DNA of 27,274 bases from Gallionella sp. (lineage in GTDB: Bacteria > Pseudomonadota > Gammaproteobacteria > Burkholderiales > Gallionellaceae): positions 1 through 27,274 of the forward strand of contig JALNYK010000037.1 of assembly GCA_023229845.1 (NCBI GenBank), written 5' to 3'. Under the pieces are notes generated by a model. That model was not told where the DNA came from. It ran no database searches and was given only the letters and a program-made list of their open reading frames with translations. Of the stretch, positions 7,079-14,020 are shown one piece after another. How positions within the stretch are numbered: the first letter of the stretch is position 1; every line of letters starts with the position of its first letter. Position numbers and translations under genes: made by a program.

Positions 7079-8067
7079 TTCTTAATCCAATTCTTTGGCA
7101 TCTTCTCCGATGGTAGTTCGATATCAGTATAGACTAGATCTTGTGGTCCTCTACTTTTGGCGTAGGCCCAAGTTCTTCTTAATCCTTCTTTCAAATCAAC
7201 ACTAGTCTTATATCCCAGTACCTTTTTGGCTTTAGTATGGTCTTCAACTGCATGGACTACTTCTTGAGGTCTATCTGGAAGGTGGGTAGGTAAGATATTA
7301 CTTTCTGTGACTTCCTGAAGTACGTCTGATAACTCGGTTAAGGTAAAAGCTTCGTCCGCTCCCAGATTAAAGATTTCACCTGCAACATTCTCAAATCCGC
7401 ATTTATAGAGTCCATCTACTAGGTCATCGATGTAGGTGTAAGCTCTCCTCTGACCACCAGCACCATAGATTGTATAAGATTCACCTTTAAGTAGAGTATT
7501 CATCCAAAGAGCAATAACGTTTCTGTAAGGACTGATTGCCGACTGGCGTGGTCCGTAGACATTGTGCGGTCGGACTATTACATATTCAAATCCGTGCACC
7601 TTAGCCAGAATCTCCAGAGTTTCTTCCATCATCAGTTTAGCCCAACCATAGATGTCCTCTGGTTTCGGTCTATCCTCTTCGGTAAAAGGAGGTTTGATTC
7701 CACCATAGACTGCGATGGATGAGGCAACGATAATTCGTTTCATACCATTGCGGAGGGCTGGAACTAGAGTGTTGAGGAAAGTGTTGTAGTTGTTGGTGAA
7801 GATTTCAATGGGGTTAAACTGGGCTTTATTCTCTGAGGCATGGGAGGCGAGGTGGTAGACGATTTCAGGTTTAATCTTGGTAACAAAGGTATCTGTTGCT
7901 TCTGTATCTCTGAGGTCAAGGTAGTAATAAGTAGCCTTGGGGTTCTCGTTGTTTAATCCTTCTGATAAATCATCAATTCCATAGACCTCATGTCCTTCTT
8001 TAACTAACCTATCAACTAGGTGTGATGCTATAAATCCACAAGCTCCTGTTACTAAGACTTTACTCAT
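7075..8067 (-). CDS. NAD(P)-dependent nucleotide-sugar epimerase/reductase (extended SDR)
   Basis: 330 residues. The N-terminal Rossmann motif is KVLVTGACGFIASHLVDRL (G8, G11), with acidic GIDDLSE after beta-2. The catalytic set is Ser in VASSIAVYG (116-117) and Y140-GWA-K144. VRPHNVYGPRQS and RRAYTYIDDLVDGL are typical of the UDP-glucose 4-epimerase/dTDP-glucose dehydratase-like branch of extended SDRs. Next to a ColD-like dehydratase it could be the matching epimerase/reductase (ColC plays this role in colitose synthesis), or simply a 4-epimerase; the sequence does not decide. It starts a tightly coupled run (ATGA into the next gene) and has its own TATAAT just upstream. Confidence 0.9.
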   Translation of the reverse strand: MSKVLVTGACGFIASHLVDRLVKEGHEVYGIDDLSEGLNNENPKATYYYLDLRDTEATDTFVTKIKPEIVYHLASHASENKAQFNPIEIFTNNYNTFLNTLVPALRNGMKRIIVASSIAVYGGIKPPFTEEDRPKPEDIYGWAKLMMEETLEILAKVHGFEYVIVRPHNVYGPRQSAISPYRNVIALWMNTLLKGESYTIYGAGGQRRAYTYIDDLVDGLYKCGFENVAGEIFNLGADEAFTLTELSDVLQEVTESNILPTHLPDRPQEVVHAVEDHTKAKKVLGYKTSVDLKEGLRRTWAYAKSRGPQDLVYTDIELPSEKMPKNWIKK

Positions 8068-8074
8068 TTTCTAT

Positions 8075-8080
8075 ATTATA
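8075..8080 (-). promoter_or_regulatory. Candidate -10 box (TATAAT) before the SDR gene
   Basis: In the 17-nt gap between the second glycosyltransferase and the SDR gene, TATAAT on the minus strand ends 7 nt before the ATG at 8067. No recognisable -35 lies 16-18 nt upstream and there is no SD. If active, transcription would begin at or within a base or two of the ATG, giving a leaderless message. Confidence 0.35.
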
Positions 8081-8084
8081 CTAC

Positions 8085-9596
8085 TTACAGTTTAACCTCT
8101 TCTTTCCACTGGTCAACCAGTCTCTTTGTGTTTGCTCTCATCCATTTAACTGCGTCTTCAGTTGGTACTTCATCAGGCATGGTGTATAACAACTCTATTG
8201 TATCATCTATTGTTTGAGTCCTTTTTAAAGGCAATTTACCTGCATCAAGCATTTCCTCTTCCCAGAAGAATCGGGGATCATTCAGGGTGCGCTCTCTGCC
8301 TAATCCGTGTTCTTCTGTACCTTCTAAGGTGTTCCAGTGGTCAATACAGACTGCTAAATTAGTATCATCAACCAGAAGACCATAACCTGATTTTAGGGCT
8401 CTCATAGCAAATTCAGTGTTATCAAACCCTAGTGATTCATCCATAAACTCATACCAACCACCCAAATCCTGAGCAATGTATTTGGGGATGGCGCAATAGT
8501 TCTGCTCAAAGTCAAATGGGTTCTCAGAAGGTATAACGCCTTGGTTTCTACAACGGACATTCTTGCGCATGAATTCACCTTGTATATCTAACTCACCATT
8601 AAACCAATCTTCTGACTCGGTATCGGGTTTTATCTTAGGGGAGTAATACTCATCACAAGGAGCGATTAAACAATTTGGTTGTGCTCTATGGAGAATCACC
8701 AATTCTTCTATTCCTGTTTCTGGCATTAAAACAAAATCCTGTAGGATAACTAAGAGTTTACCTGTGGAGACAAAAAGCCCAGTATTGTTGGCGTTCACGA
8801 GACTGAATTTACGTTTTACCTTATGGGGTTTACTGCGGTAGTACTTAATATCCAGTTTGTACTTCTTGGCGTATTCTTTAGCAGTCTCCTCCCTGTTCTG
8901 CTTATAGTCATCGATGATTACCCATTCCAGGTTCTTGTAGGTCTGATTGGCAATGTTATTTGCCATGATGTTCCAAAAACCTCGGCGGATAGTTGGTGTG
9001 ATGATGGAGACTTTTATATCCTGAGTATGAGGTTCAAACTCTTTTGTCCAGTCCTTAGCGACTTTCTCCCAAGAGTGGTTCTTGGCTTCTTCTTGTCCTT
9101 CAGCTTGTAGCTTCTTCCACCTCTCCTCATCTCCCATCAAATCGAGGAGTTGTTTTAGATATTCCTGTTGAGTCTCTTTATCGTAGATATCCCCTTTAAC
9201 AATTACTCTGCCTTTAGGGAACTCTTTTAAGGCTGCTAACTCGGTGGTGACTGGAACACAACCATCTAAGGACGCTTCAAAAGCGGTAATGCAGAAGATC
9301 TCAGTAAACTCTGTGCAGTAGGCTTGGATACCGCATTGTTGTCTTAACTCTTTCAGTTCTTTTTTCCCTAACCTCCCATGTTCAGTAATTCCTGGTTGTT
9401 TCATCAGCTCTTGGATCTTTTCTTTCCATGCTCTACGTTCAGGGTTGTTTGAAGCGGTAACATCAAATAGATTCCAGCCATAAGCAAAGTGGAGTTCTGC
9501 ATCGGGGAATTTGGCCTTAATTTCAGACCACATTTCAAGAAGGTATTGGCTACCTCTGTCGTATGAACTACCCCAAAATAATTTGTGTTGTCTCAT
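8085..9596 (-). CDS. Glycosyltransferase: C-terminal half of a GT4 enzyme fused to a GT2 domain
   Basis: 503 residues from the ATG at 9596. It opens MRQHKLFWGSSYDRGSQYLL, which in ordinary GT4 (GT-B fold) enzymes is the start of the second, donor-binding Rossmann domain, and contains the EX7E donor motif as E99-IFCITAF-E107 followed by DGCVPVTTELAAL. The acceptor-binding half is in the gene just upstream. From about residue 193 a complete GT2 domain follows: KVSIITPTIRRGFW, LEWVIIDDYK, NTGLFVSTGKLLVILQDF, and an acceptor-side FDNTEFAMRALKSGYG. The start overlaps the upstream stop as ATGA. A TTG further upstream is possible but less likely. Whether the two halves assemble, or are joined by frameshifting, is unknown. 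Confidence 0.85.
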   Translation of the reverse strand: MRQHKLFWGSSYDRGSQYLLEMWSEIKAKFPDAELHFAYGWNLFDVTASNNPERRAWKEKIQELMKQPGITEHGRLGKKELKELRQQCGIQAYCTEFTEIFCITAFEASLDGCVPVTTELAALKEFPKGRVIVKGDIYDKETQQEYLKQLLDLMGDEERWKKLQAEGQEEAKNHSWEKVAKDWTKEFEPHTQDIKVSIITPTIRRGFWNIMANNIANQTYKNLEWVIIDDYKQNREETAKEYAKKYKLDIKYYRSKPHKVKRKFSLVNANNTGLFVSTGKLLVILQDFVLMPETGIEELVILHRAQPNCLIAPCDEYYSPKIKPDTESEDWFNGELDIQGEFMRKNVRCRNQGVIPSENPFDFEQNYCAIPKYIAQDLGGWYEFMDESLGFDNTEFAMRALKSGYGLLVDDTNLAVCIDHWNTLEGTEEHGLGRERTLNDPRFFWEEEMLDAGKLPLKRTQTIDDTIELLYTMPDEVPTEDAVKWMRANTKRLVDQWKEEVKL

Positions 9597-11383
9597 ATTC
9601 TTATCCCATTTCCTATAATACAAAACTTCTCATCAGGTATTTGTGGTGCTAGGTCTCGATGGTATTTGCTTTTAACCATCAGTTTATCTATCACTTTTAA
9701 TTGTTCGGGTTTTAAGTCCACTACTGAATAGATGTCGTGTAGGTCTACCAAAAACTTTCTGGTCTTTATGTGTCCTGACAATTGCCAGTTACGCCATTGA
9801 ATAAAGATGTTAAAGAAATCCTTGTCATTAAATTCATACCAGGGCAAGTAGGTCACGCCATCTACGTCGCAACCTTTGGCTTGCCCTGGATCACCGTAAA
9901 TTGTCACTTTGTAGCCTAGTTTAGTCCATTCCTTCGCCAACTCTATGACTGCTGTTTCTGACCCACCGATACCTGTTTCCAGATTCTTAGAAGTCCAAGG
10001 TTCAAAAGCTTTCCCACCGAAGTTCGCAAAGTAACAGATCTCGTCCCCTGCCCAAGTTCGAGGCCTCGTTACTCGTTGTCTAATTCGGTGGGCAAAAGGT
10101 TGGGAGGTCATTTCAATAGGCAAAACCTCTAATATCTTAGAGATTGCTTCATCCTGACCTATGGAAGCAAGATATTCACTTAATTTATCCACATTTGCAC
10201 AAGCGTCATTCAAATCATCCAAGTCTTGTAGGAAGAGAAGCTGGTTTTTGTTCTCATCTGTAGGTAGTTCTTTAACCAGTAGTTTGGCTGCGTCCAAAGC
10301 CTTTTTAGTGTCTCTGTGTGCGTGATAATTCATAGAAAGTAGTAGTTTGGCAAACATGACCTTAATGCCTTTAAAATTGGTTGTCCCTGAAGTCAGACGC
10401 TTATCCATATCCATATTAGAAGCAATATTTAACCAGTGATCTACTTCATTAAACCGATTAAGGTTGTAATAGGCGGTTGCTAATCTCAAATAGAACATGA
10501 TTTGATGAGGCCATGAATCTATTGCTTGTAGGAAACAATCAGCAGCCTTTTGATTCTCCCCTAATCCTCCCCAACAAATACCCATCTGCTCCCAACAAGT
10601 ACCCCGTTCTTCATCCCAACCTGATTTAGTTAAGTACTCTTCACCCATCTCAATACATTTCTTCCAGTCCTCTGGATCATCCAGCTCAGTGTAGATCTTC
10701 ATCAGGTAAAGTAGGGTTCTGGGATCTGCTCCTCCGCTTTTTCTTTCCTCATCTAGTTGTAATTCTAAGATCCGTTTATTCCGCATCATCTTAGGCGGTA
10801 GGTTTTCTTTGGTGGCGGTGTGCATGATAGCTACATCAAATTCACCTGGATGTTTAGGTTCTGCTGTGTATTTAATTGAGGTGTAAACGTTTTTAGCTCC
10901 TTTTACTGGTACAGGGGTTTCGTGTAAGCGTCCCTTCCAAGAAGTGACACCTGGGCGGAGTAATCTCTCCCTCATCTGGGTAATATCAACGCCTGTCATG
11001 TTCTCTAGGGTTGGTTCTCCGTCAAACTCACACCCATACCAGTATGTGAGGAAAATCACGTCTTTACCCATTTTCTTGGATAGATCAGCAATTTGTCTGA
11101 GGTTCTCACCACCTACTAGAATGTCATCTGCATCCATCCAGAAGATATAGTCTGAATCTTGAGGTGCTTGGGAAAAATTAAAGTTTCTTGCAGCAGAAAA
11201 GTCCTCACACCAATCGAAGTGGGAGTGTACAACATCTTGTATAGTCTTAATCTTGGAGACTTCTTTACCTGTAGTGGTTAGGTAAATACCATCAACATAA
11301 GGGCGGATAGAGGCAAGCGCATTGAGTAGGGGTTTGTATTCACTATCATCTTTAATAATGAGACAGGCCGAGATCTTAGACAT
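9593..11383 (-). CDS. Multi-domain glycosyltransferase: GT2 + TPR + N-terminal half of GT4
   Basis: 596 residues in three parts. Residues 1-120 are a GT2-like catalytic domain with KISACLIIKDDS, CEDFSAARNF and the metal motif D84-A-D86-D87. About 200-400 are helical TPR-like repeats (CWEQMGICWGGLGENQKAAD, LRLATAYYNLNRFNEVDHWL). From about 440, GDEICYFANFGG, GIGGSETAVIELAKEWTKLG and YKVTIYGDPG form the N-terminal domain of a GT4 enzyme. The protein stops at IIGNGIRI, where a GT4 protein normally crosses into its second domain; that domain starts the next gene. The start codon overlaps the upstream gene by 8 nt. Similar GT2-TPR proteins modify peptides, flagella or surface glycans; the target here is unknown. 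Confidence 0.88.
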   Translation of the reverse strand: MSKISACLIIKDDSEYKPLLNALASIRPYVDGIYLTTTGKEVSKIKTIQDVVHSHFDWCEDFSAARNFNFSQAPQDSDYIFWMDADDILVGGENLRQIADLSKKMGKDVIFLTYWYGCEFDGEPTLENMTGVDITQMRERLLRPGVTSWKGRLHETPVPVKGAKNVYTSIKYTAEPKHPGEFDVAIMHTATKENLPPKMMRNKRILELQLDEERKSGGADPRTLLYLMKIYTELDDPEDWKKCIEMGEEYLTKSGWDEERGTCWEQMGICWGGLGENQKAADCFLQAIDSWPHQIMFYLRLATAYYNLNRFNEVDHWLNIASNMDMDKRLTSGTTNFKGIKVMFAKLLLSMNYHAHRDTKKALDAAKLLVKELPTDENKNQLLFLQDLDDLNDACANVDKLSEYLASIGQDEAISKILEVLPIEMTSQPFAHRIRQRVTRPRTWAGDEICYFANFGGKAFEPWTSKNLETGIGGSETAVIELAKEWTKLGYKVTIYGDPGQAKGCDVDGVTYLPWYEFNDKDFFNIFIQWRNWQLSGHIKTRKFLVDLHDIYSVVDLKPEQLKVIDKLMVKSKYHRDLAPQIPDEKFCIIGNGIRI

Positions 11384-11771
11384 AGTTGCTGGTTTTAAAA
11401 AGGTTTGGGTAAATGCGTAGCAATTTCATATATACTTTTTTATTCTGGAGTTTAAGGTGGGGAAACATCACTTTTATAAGTTTAAATAGATAGTGTGGGT
11501 AAGAAGCAGGGTTATAGCCAAAACTTTTCGTGGAGGCTAACTCGTGCAGTGTTTTTTCATTAGCTAAGTCGAGTTTTCTATCATGTGTCCAATCAGCAGC
11601 TTCTTGAGCAAAGTGTTTTTGCCATGCACCTATGATTGCGTCCATAAGTTTGAGACCTGATTCTGTGGAGATGTCTGTGGGGTTACCTAGGCGGCTTGCA
11701 AGTTTATCGAGGAATTGAATGGTGATTAGTTCTTCATCATTCGGAACGTCATAATTATCCAAAGGATTCAT
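11376..11771 (-). CDS. Hypothetical protein, first gene of the glycan cassette
   Basis: 131 residues, soluble and mostly helical. The N-terminus is acidic (MNPLDNYDVPNDEELITIQF), a central part is helical (LKLMDAIIGAWQKHFAQEA) and the C-terminus is basic and hydrophobic (YPHYLFKLIKVMFPHLKLQN). I recognise no domain. It overlaps the following glycosyltransferase by 8 nt and is presumably co-translated with it. It starts 9 nt after an extended -10-like TGATACAAT and just downstream of the candidate small RNA. It has no SD. Its role could be virion assembly or in the cassette; nothing visible decides. Confidence 0.75.
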   Translation of the reverse strand: MNPLDNYDVPNDEELITIQFLDKLASRLGNPTDISTESGLKLMDAIIGAWQKHFAQEAADWTHDRKLDLANEKTLHELASTKSFGYNPASYPHYLFKLIKVMFPHLKLQNKKVYMKLLRIYPNLFKTSNYV

Positions 11772-11780
11772 GCTTCTAAT

Positions 11781-11789
11781 ATTGTATCA
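11781..11789 (-). promoter_or_regulatory. Candidate extended -10 (TGATACAAT) before the glycan cassette
   Basis: On the minus strand TGATACAAT ends 9 nt before the ATG at 11771. It matches the TGn extended -10 form with one mismatch in the hexamer (TACAAT for TATAAT). No -35 box is visible at 16-18 nt. It comes right after the T-run that ends the hairpin at 11801-11838, so it would restart transcription beyond that terminator. Confidence 0.4.
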
Positions 11790-11795
11790 CACTTT

Positions 11796-11870
11796 AAAAA
11801 CAAGACTGGGGGCGCATATAGCAACCCCCGTTATCTTGCCCCACCCTAAGCATGAACAATAGGCGTGGTT
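11796..11870 (-). ncRNA. Candidate phage small RNA with two hairpins and an intrinsic terminator
   Basis: About 75 nt between a promoter (11877-11906) and a T-run (complement of 11796-11800). Hairpin 1 pairs CCACGCCTA with TAGGGTGG (11868-11860 with 11848-11841), 8 bp with one bulged G and a loop of about 11 nt. Hairpin 2 pairs CAAGA with TCTTG (11838-11834 with 11805-11801) and inside that GGGGG with CCCCC (11829-11825 with 11812-11808), followed at once by TTTTT. This is the architecture of a structured small RNA or of a leader with attenuator for the glycan cassette. A 19-codon frame (ATG at 11853) overlaps the hairpins; I do not count it as a gene. No known RNA family is recognised. Confidence 0.5.
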
Positions 11871-11876
11871 AGAAAT

Positions 11877-11906
11877 AGTATAGAAAACAATTTAGGAGGA
11901 ATACAA
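11877..11906 (-). promoter_or_regulatory. Candidate promoter TTGTAT-18-TATACT with CCTCCT box
   Basis: On the minus strand TTGTAT (11906-11901) is followed directly by TCCTCCT and, after an 18-nt spacer, by TATACT (11882-11877). The predicted start is near 11870, at the base of hairpin 1 of the candidate small RNA. It has the same TTG-N3-(A/T)CCTCCT head as the six 37-nt elements, but here no ATG lies 37 nt downstream, so the shared box cannot be a translation signal in this case. Confidence 0.55.
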
Positions 11907-11912
11907 ATCCAC

Positions 11913-11940
11913 TAAAAAGGAGCCTGTATGAGGGCTCCTA
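11913..11940 (-). terminator. Intrinsic terminator after the major capsid gene
   Basis: On the minus strand AGGAGCC (11939-11933) pairs with GGCTCCT (11924-11918), a 7-bp GC-rich stem with an 8-nt loop, followed by TTTTT (11918-11914). It begins about 20 nt after the TAG of the capsid gene at 11961. It should end the portal-scaffold-capsid transcription unit. Confidence 0.85.
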
Positions 11941-11960
11941 ATTAGTTCACTACATGATAA

Positions 11961-12902
11961 CTAGAGTGTGGTTGCGTACCCTGTCCTCTTTGCAGAAGCC
12001 AGTTGTGCATAACCAACCAAAGTTAATTCTGTAACGTATTGACCATTGTCTCGGTCACCATCTTTTGCTAATTCTTCCCACTGTGGTTCTCGTCCTTTCA
12101 AGAAGGAGTGTTTCCAAGTATCTTCCCTTAGCGCATAGACGGTCAAAGTACCTGCTGCTGATCTCACATCCTTGTGAGCCAAAACCATTACGCTTTGACC
12201 TACTTGGGTGTCATAGACCCTGATTTCGTTGGTCAGTCTCTTTTCAGAGGCCTGAATCATACGAGTTAAGTTAGAAGTGAATCCTGCGATTCTTCTTTTA
12301 ATAACTATTGGGGCTACAATCACGTCAGCAATATACTCTGATCCTACTTGAGTCCAAACATCCTGCATGATGTCATTAAGTTCGGTTTCAGTAAAGGATG
12401 TTCCAGAAGCACGAGCAGTAACGTTGGTTGAGATCATCTGATCAAAACCTGTCATTGTTCGGGCAACTCCAGATGAACCGCAAGCCATAGCACCGTTGAT
12501 AGTGATATATTCCATTTTAGCTTTCAATCTCTTGATTGCTTCACCTTTTTGGAAGGTGTATGGATCTTCACCTGTAGCGGTTGAGATTGCTCTCATAGTA
12601 CCTGAGACCCTAACTGTTTCTGTCACAATATCTGTGACGTTTGCAGTTCTGGTTGGAGCGGTTAAATCACTATAAGAAGCAGCTGCGCCTTCAATCGTAC
12701 CAGTGTACGATGTTGGTCTGGCTGTATTATATGTTACCCACTCATGTAAGGTATTAGAAGCTGCGGGAGCCTGTCCTAAGTTTGAAACAAAATAATTGTC
12801 CTCGTTAGGAGAAACATCCTTTAAGATGCTCAGTAAAGACTCTTTACGATCGTTAACACCTCTATCTGCTGAGGCTGTGTATGTCGATTGTCCAAATGCC
12901 AT
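11961..12902 (-). CDS. Major capsid protein, SU10 / DUF5309-like HK97-fold family
   Basis: 313 residues. It has the pattern of SU10-type major head proteins: an N-terminal region with KESLLSILKDVSPNEDNYFV, then ASNTLHEWVTYNTARP, a segment of Ala/Thr-rich strands (SDLTAPTRTANVTDIVTETV), the long helix GEAIKRLKAKMEYITINGAM, and a C-terminal domain with DVIVAPIVIKRRIAGF and EIRVYDTQVGQSVMVLAHKD. It would form the icosahedral shell. It directly follows the scaffold gene and is followed by a strong terminator, the usual end of a head operon. The start is ATG with an upstream GAGAGGTG SD about 10 nt away, one of the few good SD sites in the structural region, as expected for the most abundant protein. 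Confidence 0.9.
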   Translation of the reverse strand: MAFGQSTYTASADRGVNDRKESLLSILKDVSPNEDNYFVSNLGQAPAASNTLHEWVTYNTARPTSYTGTIEGAAASYSDLTAPTRTANVTDIVTETVRVSGTMRAISTATGEDPYTFQKGEAIKRLKAKMEYITINGAMACGSSGVARTMTGFDQMISTNVTARASGTSFTETELNDIMQDVWTQVGSEYIADVIVAPIVIKRRIAGFTSNLTRMIQASEKRLTNEIRVYDTQVGQSVMVLAHKDVRSAAGTLTVYALREDTWKHSFLKGREPQWEELAKDGDRDNGQYVTELTLVGYAQLASAKRTGYATTL

Positions 12903-12934
12903 ATTATATATTCACCTCTCTTCCTGCAAAGATT

Positions 12935-13732
12935 TTAATAGCCTGAGTTTTGCAATCTCTGACCTATCGAAAGGTTGTCACCTTTCCTGGTTCCTTCTTC
13001 CAAGTCCTCATACGAACTTGTTTGGGAACTTTTACCTGCACCAACAGTGCTGGCTTGTTCTCTTTGGGAGATGACCTTTTTCTGTTCCTCTTCCTTAGCT
13101 TTCTGTTGAGTCTCAGAGTCTTTGGATTGAGCTTTCAACTCTGCTGCAACCTTATCAGCTGCTGCCTGGAAATCCTGATACCCTTTTCTTAACTGGCCTT
13201 GGATTTCTCCTTTGACCTTATCGTAAAACTCACGATTAAAGTTAGAGTTGTAAGGATCTAAAGTTGGATATTTTGCGTGGACATCCCGAACTAATTGAGT
13301 CTCCTCAAACTTCTCGATCCGTCTTTCCGCTAACATCGCTCTATCCTCAGCTCTTTGTGCTCTCACATTAGCGTCGGTTAAGGTCTTATTTAAAAGGCCC
13401 TGATCGATATAGCCGTTTTCATCTACCAGACCTTGAGTTATATCTTGCACTTGTGCAGGTGAAAGATTACTAAAGTTAGGTGCCTGAACTGGCATTTCAT
13501 CTAACACAGAATTGAACTTTGGTTGCTGTTGCTCAAATTGAGCTAACTTTTCTGAGAGTTGCTTGTTATGTTCTTTTAACTTTTCAAACTCCTGCTTAGT
13601 TTGCTCCTTTGCACTATCTGGGAGCTCACCTACAACCTGTTCTGCTGGTTCTTCTGTAGTTGGCAATTCTACTACTGGTTCGCCTTCAGTATTTGTCTGC
13701 CCATTGTTGTTTTCGTTGTCGATTTTAAACAC
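12935..13732 (-). CDS. Capsid scaffolding protein
   Basis: 265 residues, strongly acidic at the N-terminus and Glu/Gln/Lys-rich throughout, with long helical coiled-coil stretches (EQTKQEFEKLKEHNKQLSEK at about 43-62; RAQRAEDRAMLAERRIEKFE at about 130-150; and KAKEEEQKKVISQREQ near the C-terminus). Composition, lack of globular motifs and position immediately before the major capsid gene fit an internal scaffold that directs procapsid assembly. The start is uncertain: the first codon assigned is GTG at 13732, but it is embedded in a strong AGGAGGTG sequence, so ribosomes must use either the weaker AGGA upstream or a rare non-ATG codon (ATC) about 8 nt downstream. A hairpin lies just upstream (13742-13776). 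Confidence 0.85.
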   Translation of the reverse strand: MFKIDNENNNGQTNTEGEPVVELPTTEEPAEQVVGELPDSAKEQTKQEFEKLKEHNKQLSEKLAQFEQQQPKFNSVLDEMPVQAPNFSNLSPAQVQDITQGLVDENGYIDQGLLNKTLTDANVRAQRAEDRAMLAERRIEKFEETQLVRDVHAKYPTLDPYNSNFNREFYDKVKGEIQGQLRKGYQDFQAAADKVAAELKAQSKDSETQQKAKEEEQKKVISQREQASTVGAGKSSQTSSYEDLEEGTRKGDNLSIGQRLQNSGY

Positions 13733-13741
13733 CTCCTGTCC

Positions 13742-13776
13742 TACTGTTAGTTAGAAGCTACAATGCTTCGACAGTA
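13742..13776 (-). promoter_or_regulatory. Two-part hairpin before the scaffold gene
   Basis: On the minus strand TACTGT (13776-13771) pairs with ACAGTA (13747-13742), enclosing GAAGC (13769-13765) paired with GCTTC (13758-13754) and a 6-nt loop ATTGTA. It ends 6 nt before the AGGAG of the scaffold ribosome site. A possible promoter (TTGCAA at 13814-13809, CATAAT at 13789-13784) would place this hairpin close to the 5' end of a scaffold-capsid transcript, where it could stabilise the message or regulate initiation. Confidence 0.5.
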
Positions 13777-13783
13777 CAAATTG

Positions 13784-13814
13784 ATTATGGAACACACTAT
13801 GGGGAGAATTGCAA
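13784..13814 (-). promoter_or_regulatory. Weak candidate promoter TTGCAA-19-CATAAT
   Basis: On the minus strand TTGCAA is followed by TTCTCCCC, a degraded form of the CCTCCT box, and after 19 nt by CATAAT. It lies in the 87-nt gap between the zinc-ribbon gene and scaffold. No ATG is 37 nt downstream. It is supported only by similarity to the other elements and by its place before the scaffold-capsid pair. Confidence 0.3.
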
Positions 13815-13819
13815 ATTGA

Positions 13820-14020
13820 CTACTTGAGGAGATCATAAAGCTGGGCGATGTTTGGTCCAGACCAACAAGTACCACAACTACATCTTAATTCGTTGGTTCC
13901 TGGGATAATTTGAACCTTACCTTTATGGTCACATCTTTTAGGTAGAGGAAGATCACGGGGAATAGGGGCTTCAAAGTGTTTACCTATACTATCTTCTGGT
14001 ATTGGGGGTAAATTATCCAT
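13820..14020 (-). CDS. Small zinc-ribbon protein
   Basis: 66 residues. The N-terminal half is Pro-rich (MDNLPPIPEDSIGKHFEAPI). The C-terminal half carries one Cys before and three after a short beta-like hairpin (RCDHKGKVQI, then LRCSCGTCW), a probable zinc site. Its ATG follows immediately after the TAG of the gene upstream (TAGATG), so it is probably translated by re-initiation. It sits between portal and scaffold genes, where small phage accessory proteins are common. Function unknown. Confidence 0.7.
   Translation of the reverse strand: MDNLPPIPEDSIGKHFEAPIPRDLPLPKRCDHKGKVQIIPGTNELRCSCGTCWSGPNIAQLYDLLK

Noticed and set aside
11796..11853. A 19-codon gene starting at ATG 11853
   Set aside because: It covers both terminator hairpin arms and has no SD; the hairpins explain the sequence better, although a leader peptide cannot be excluded.
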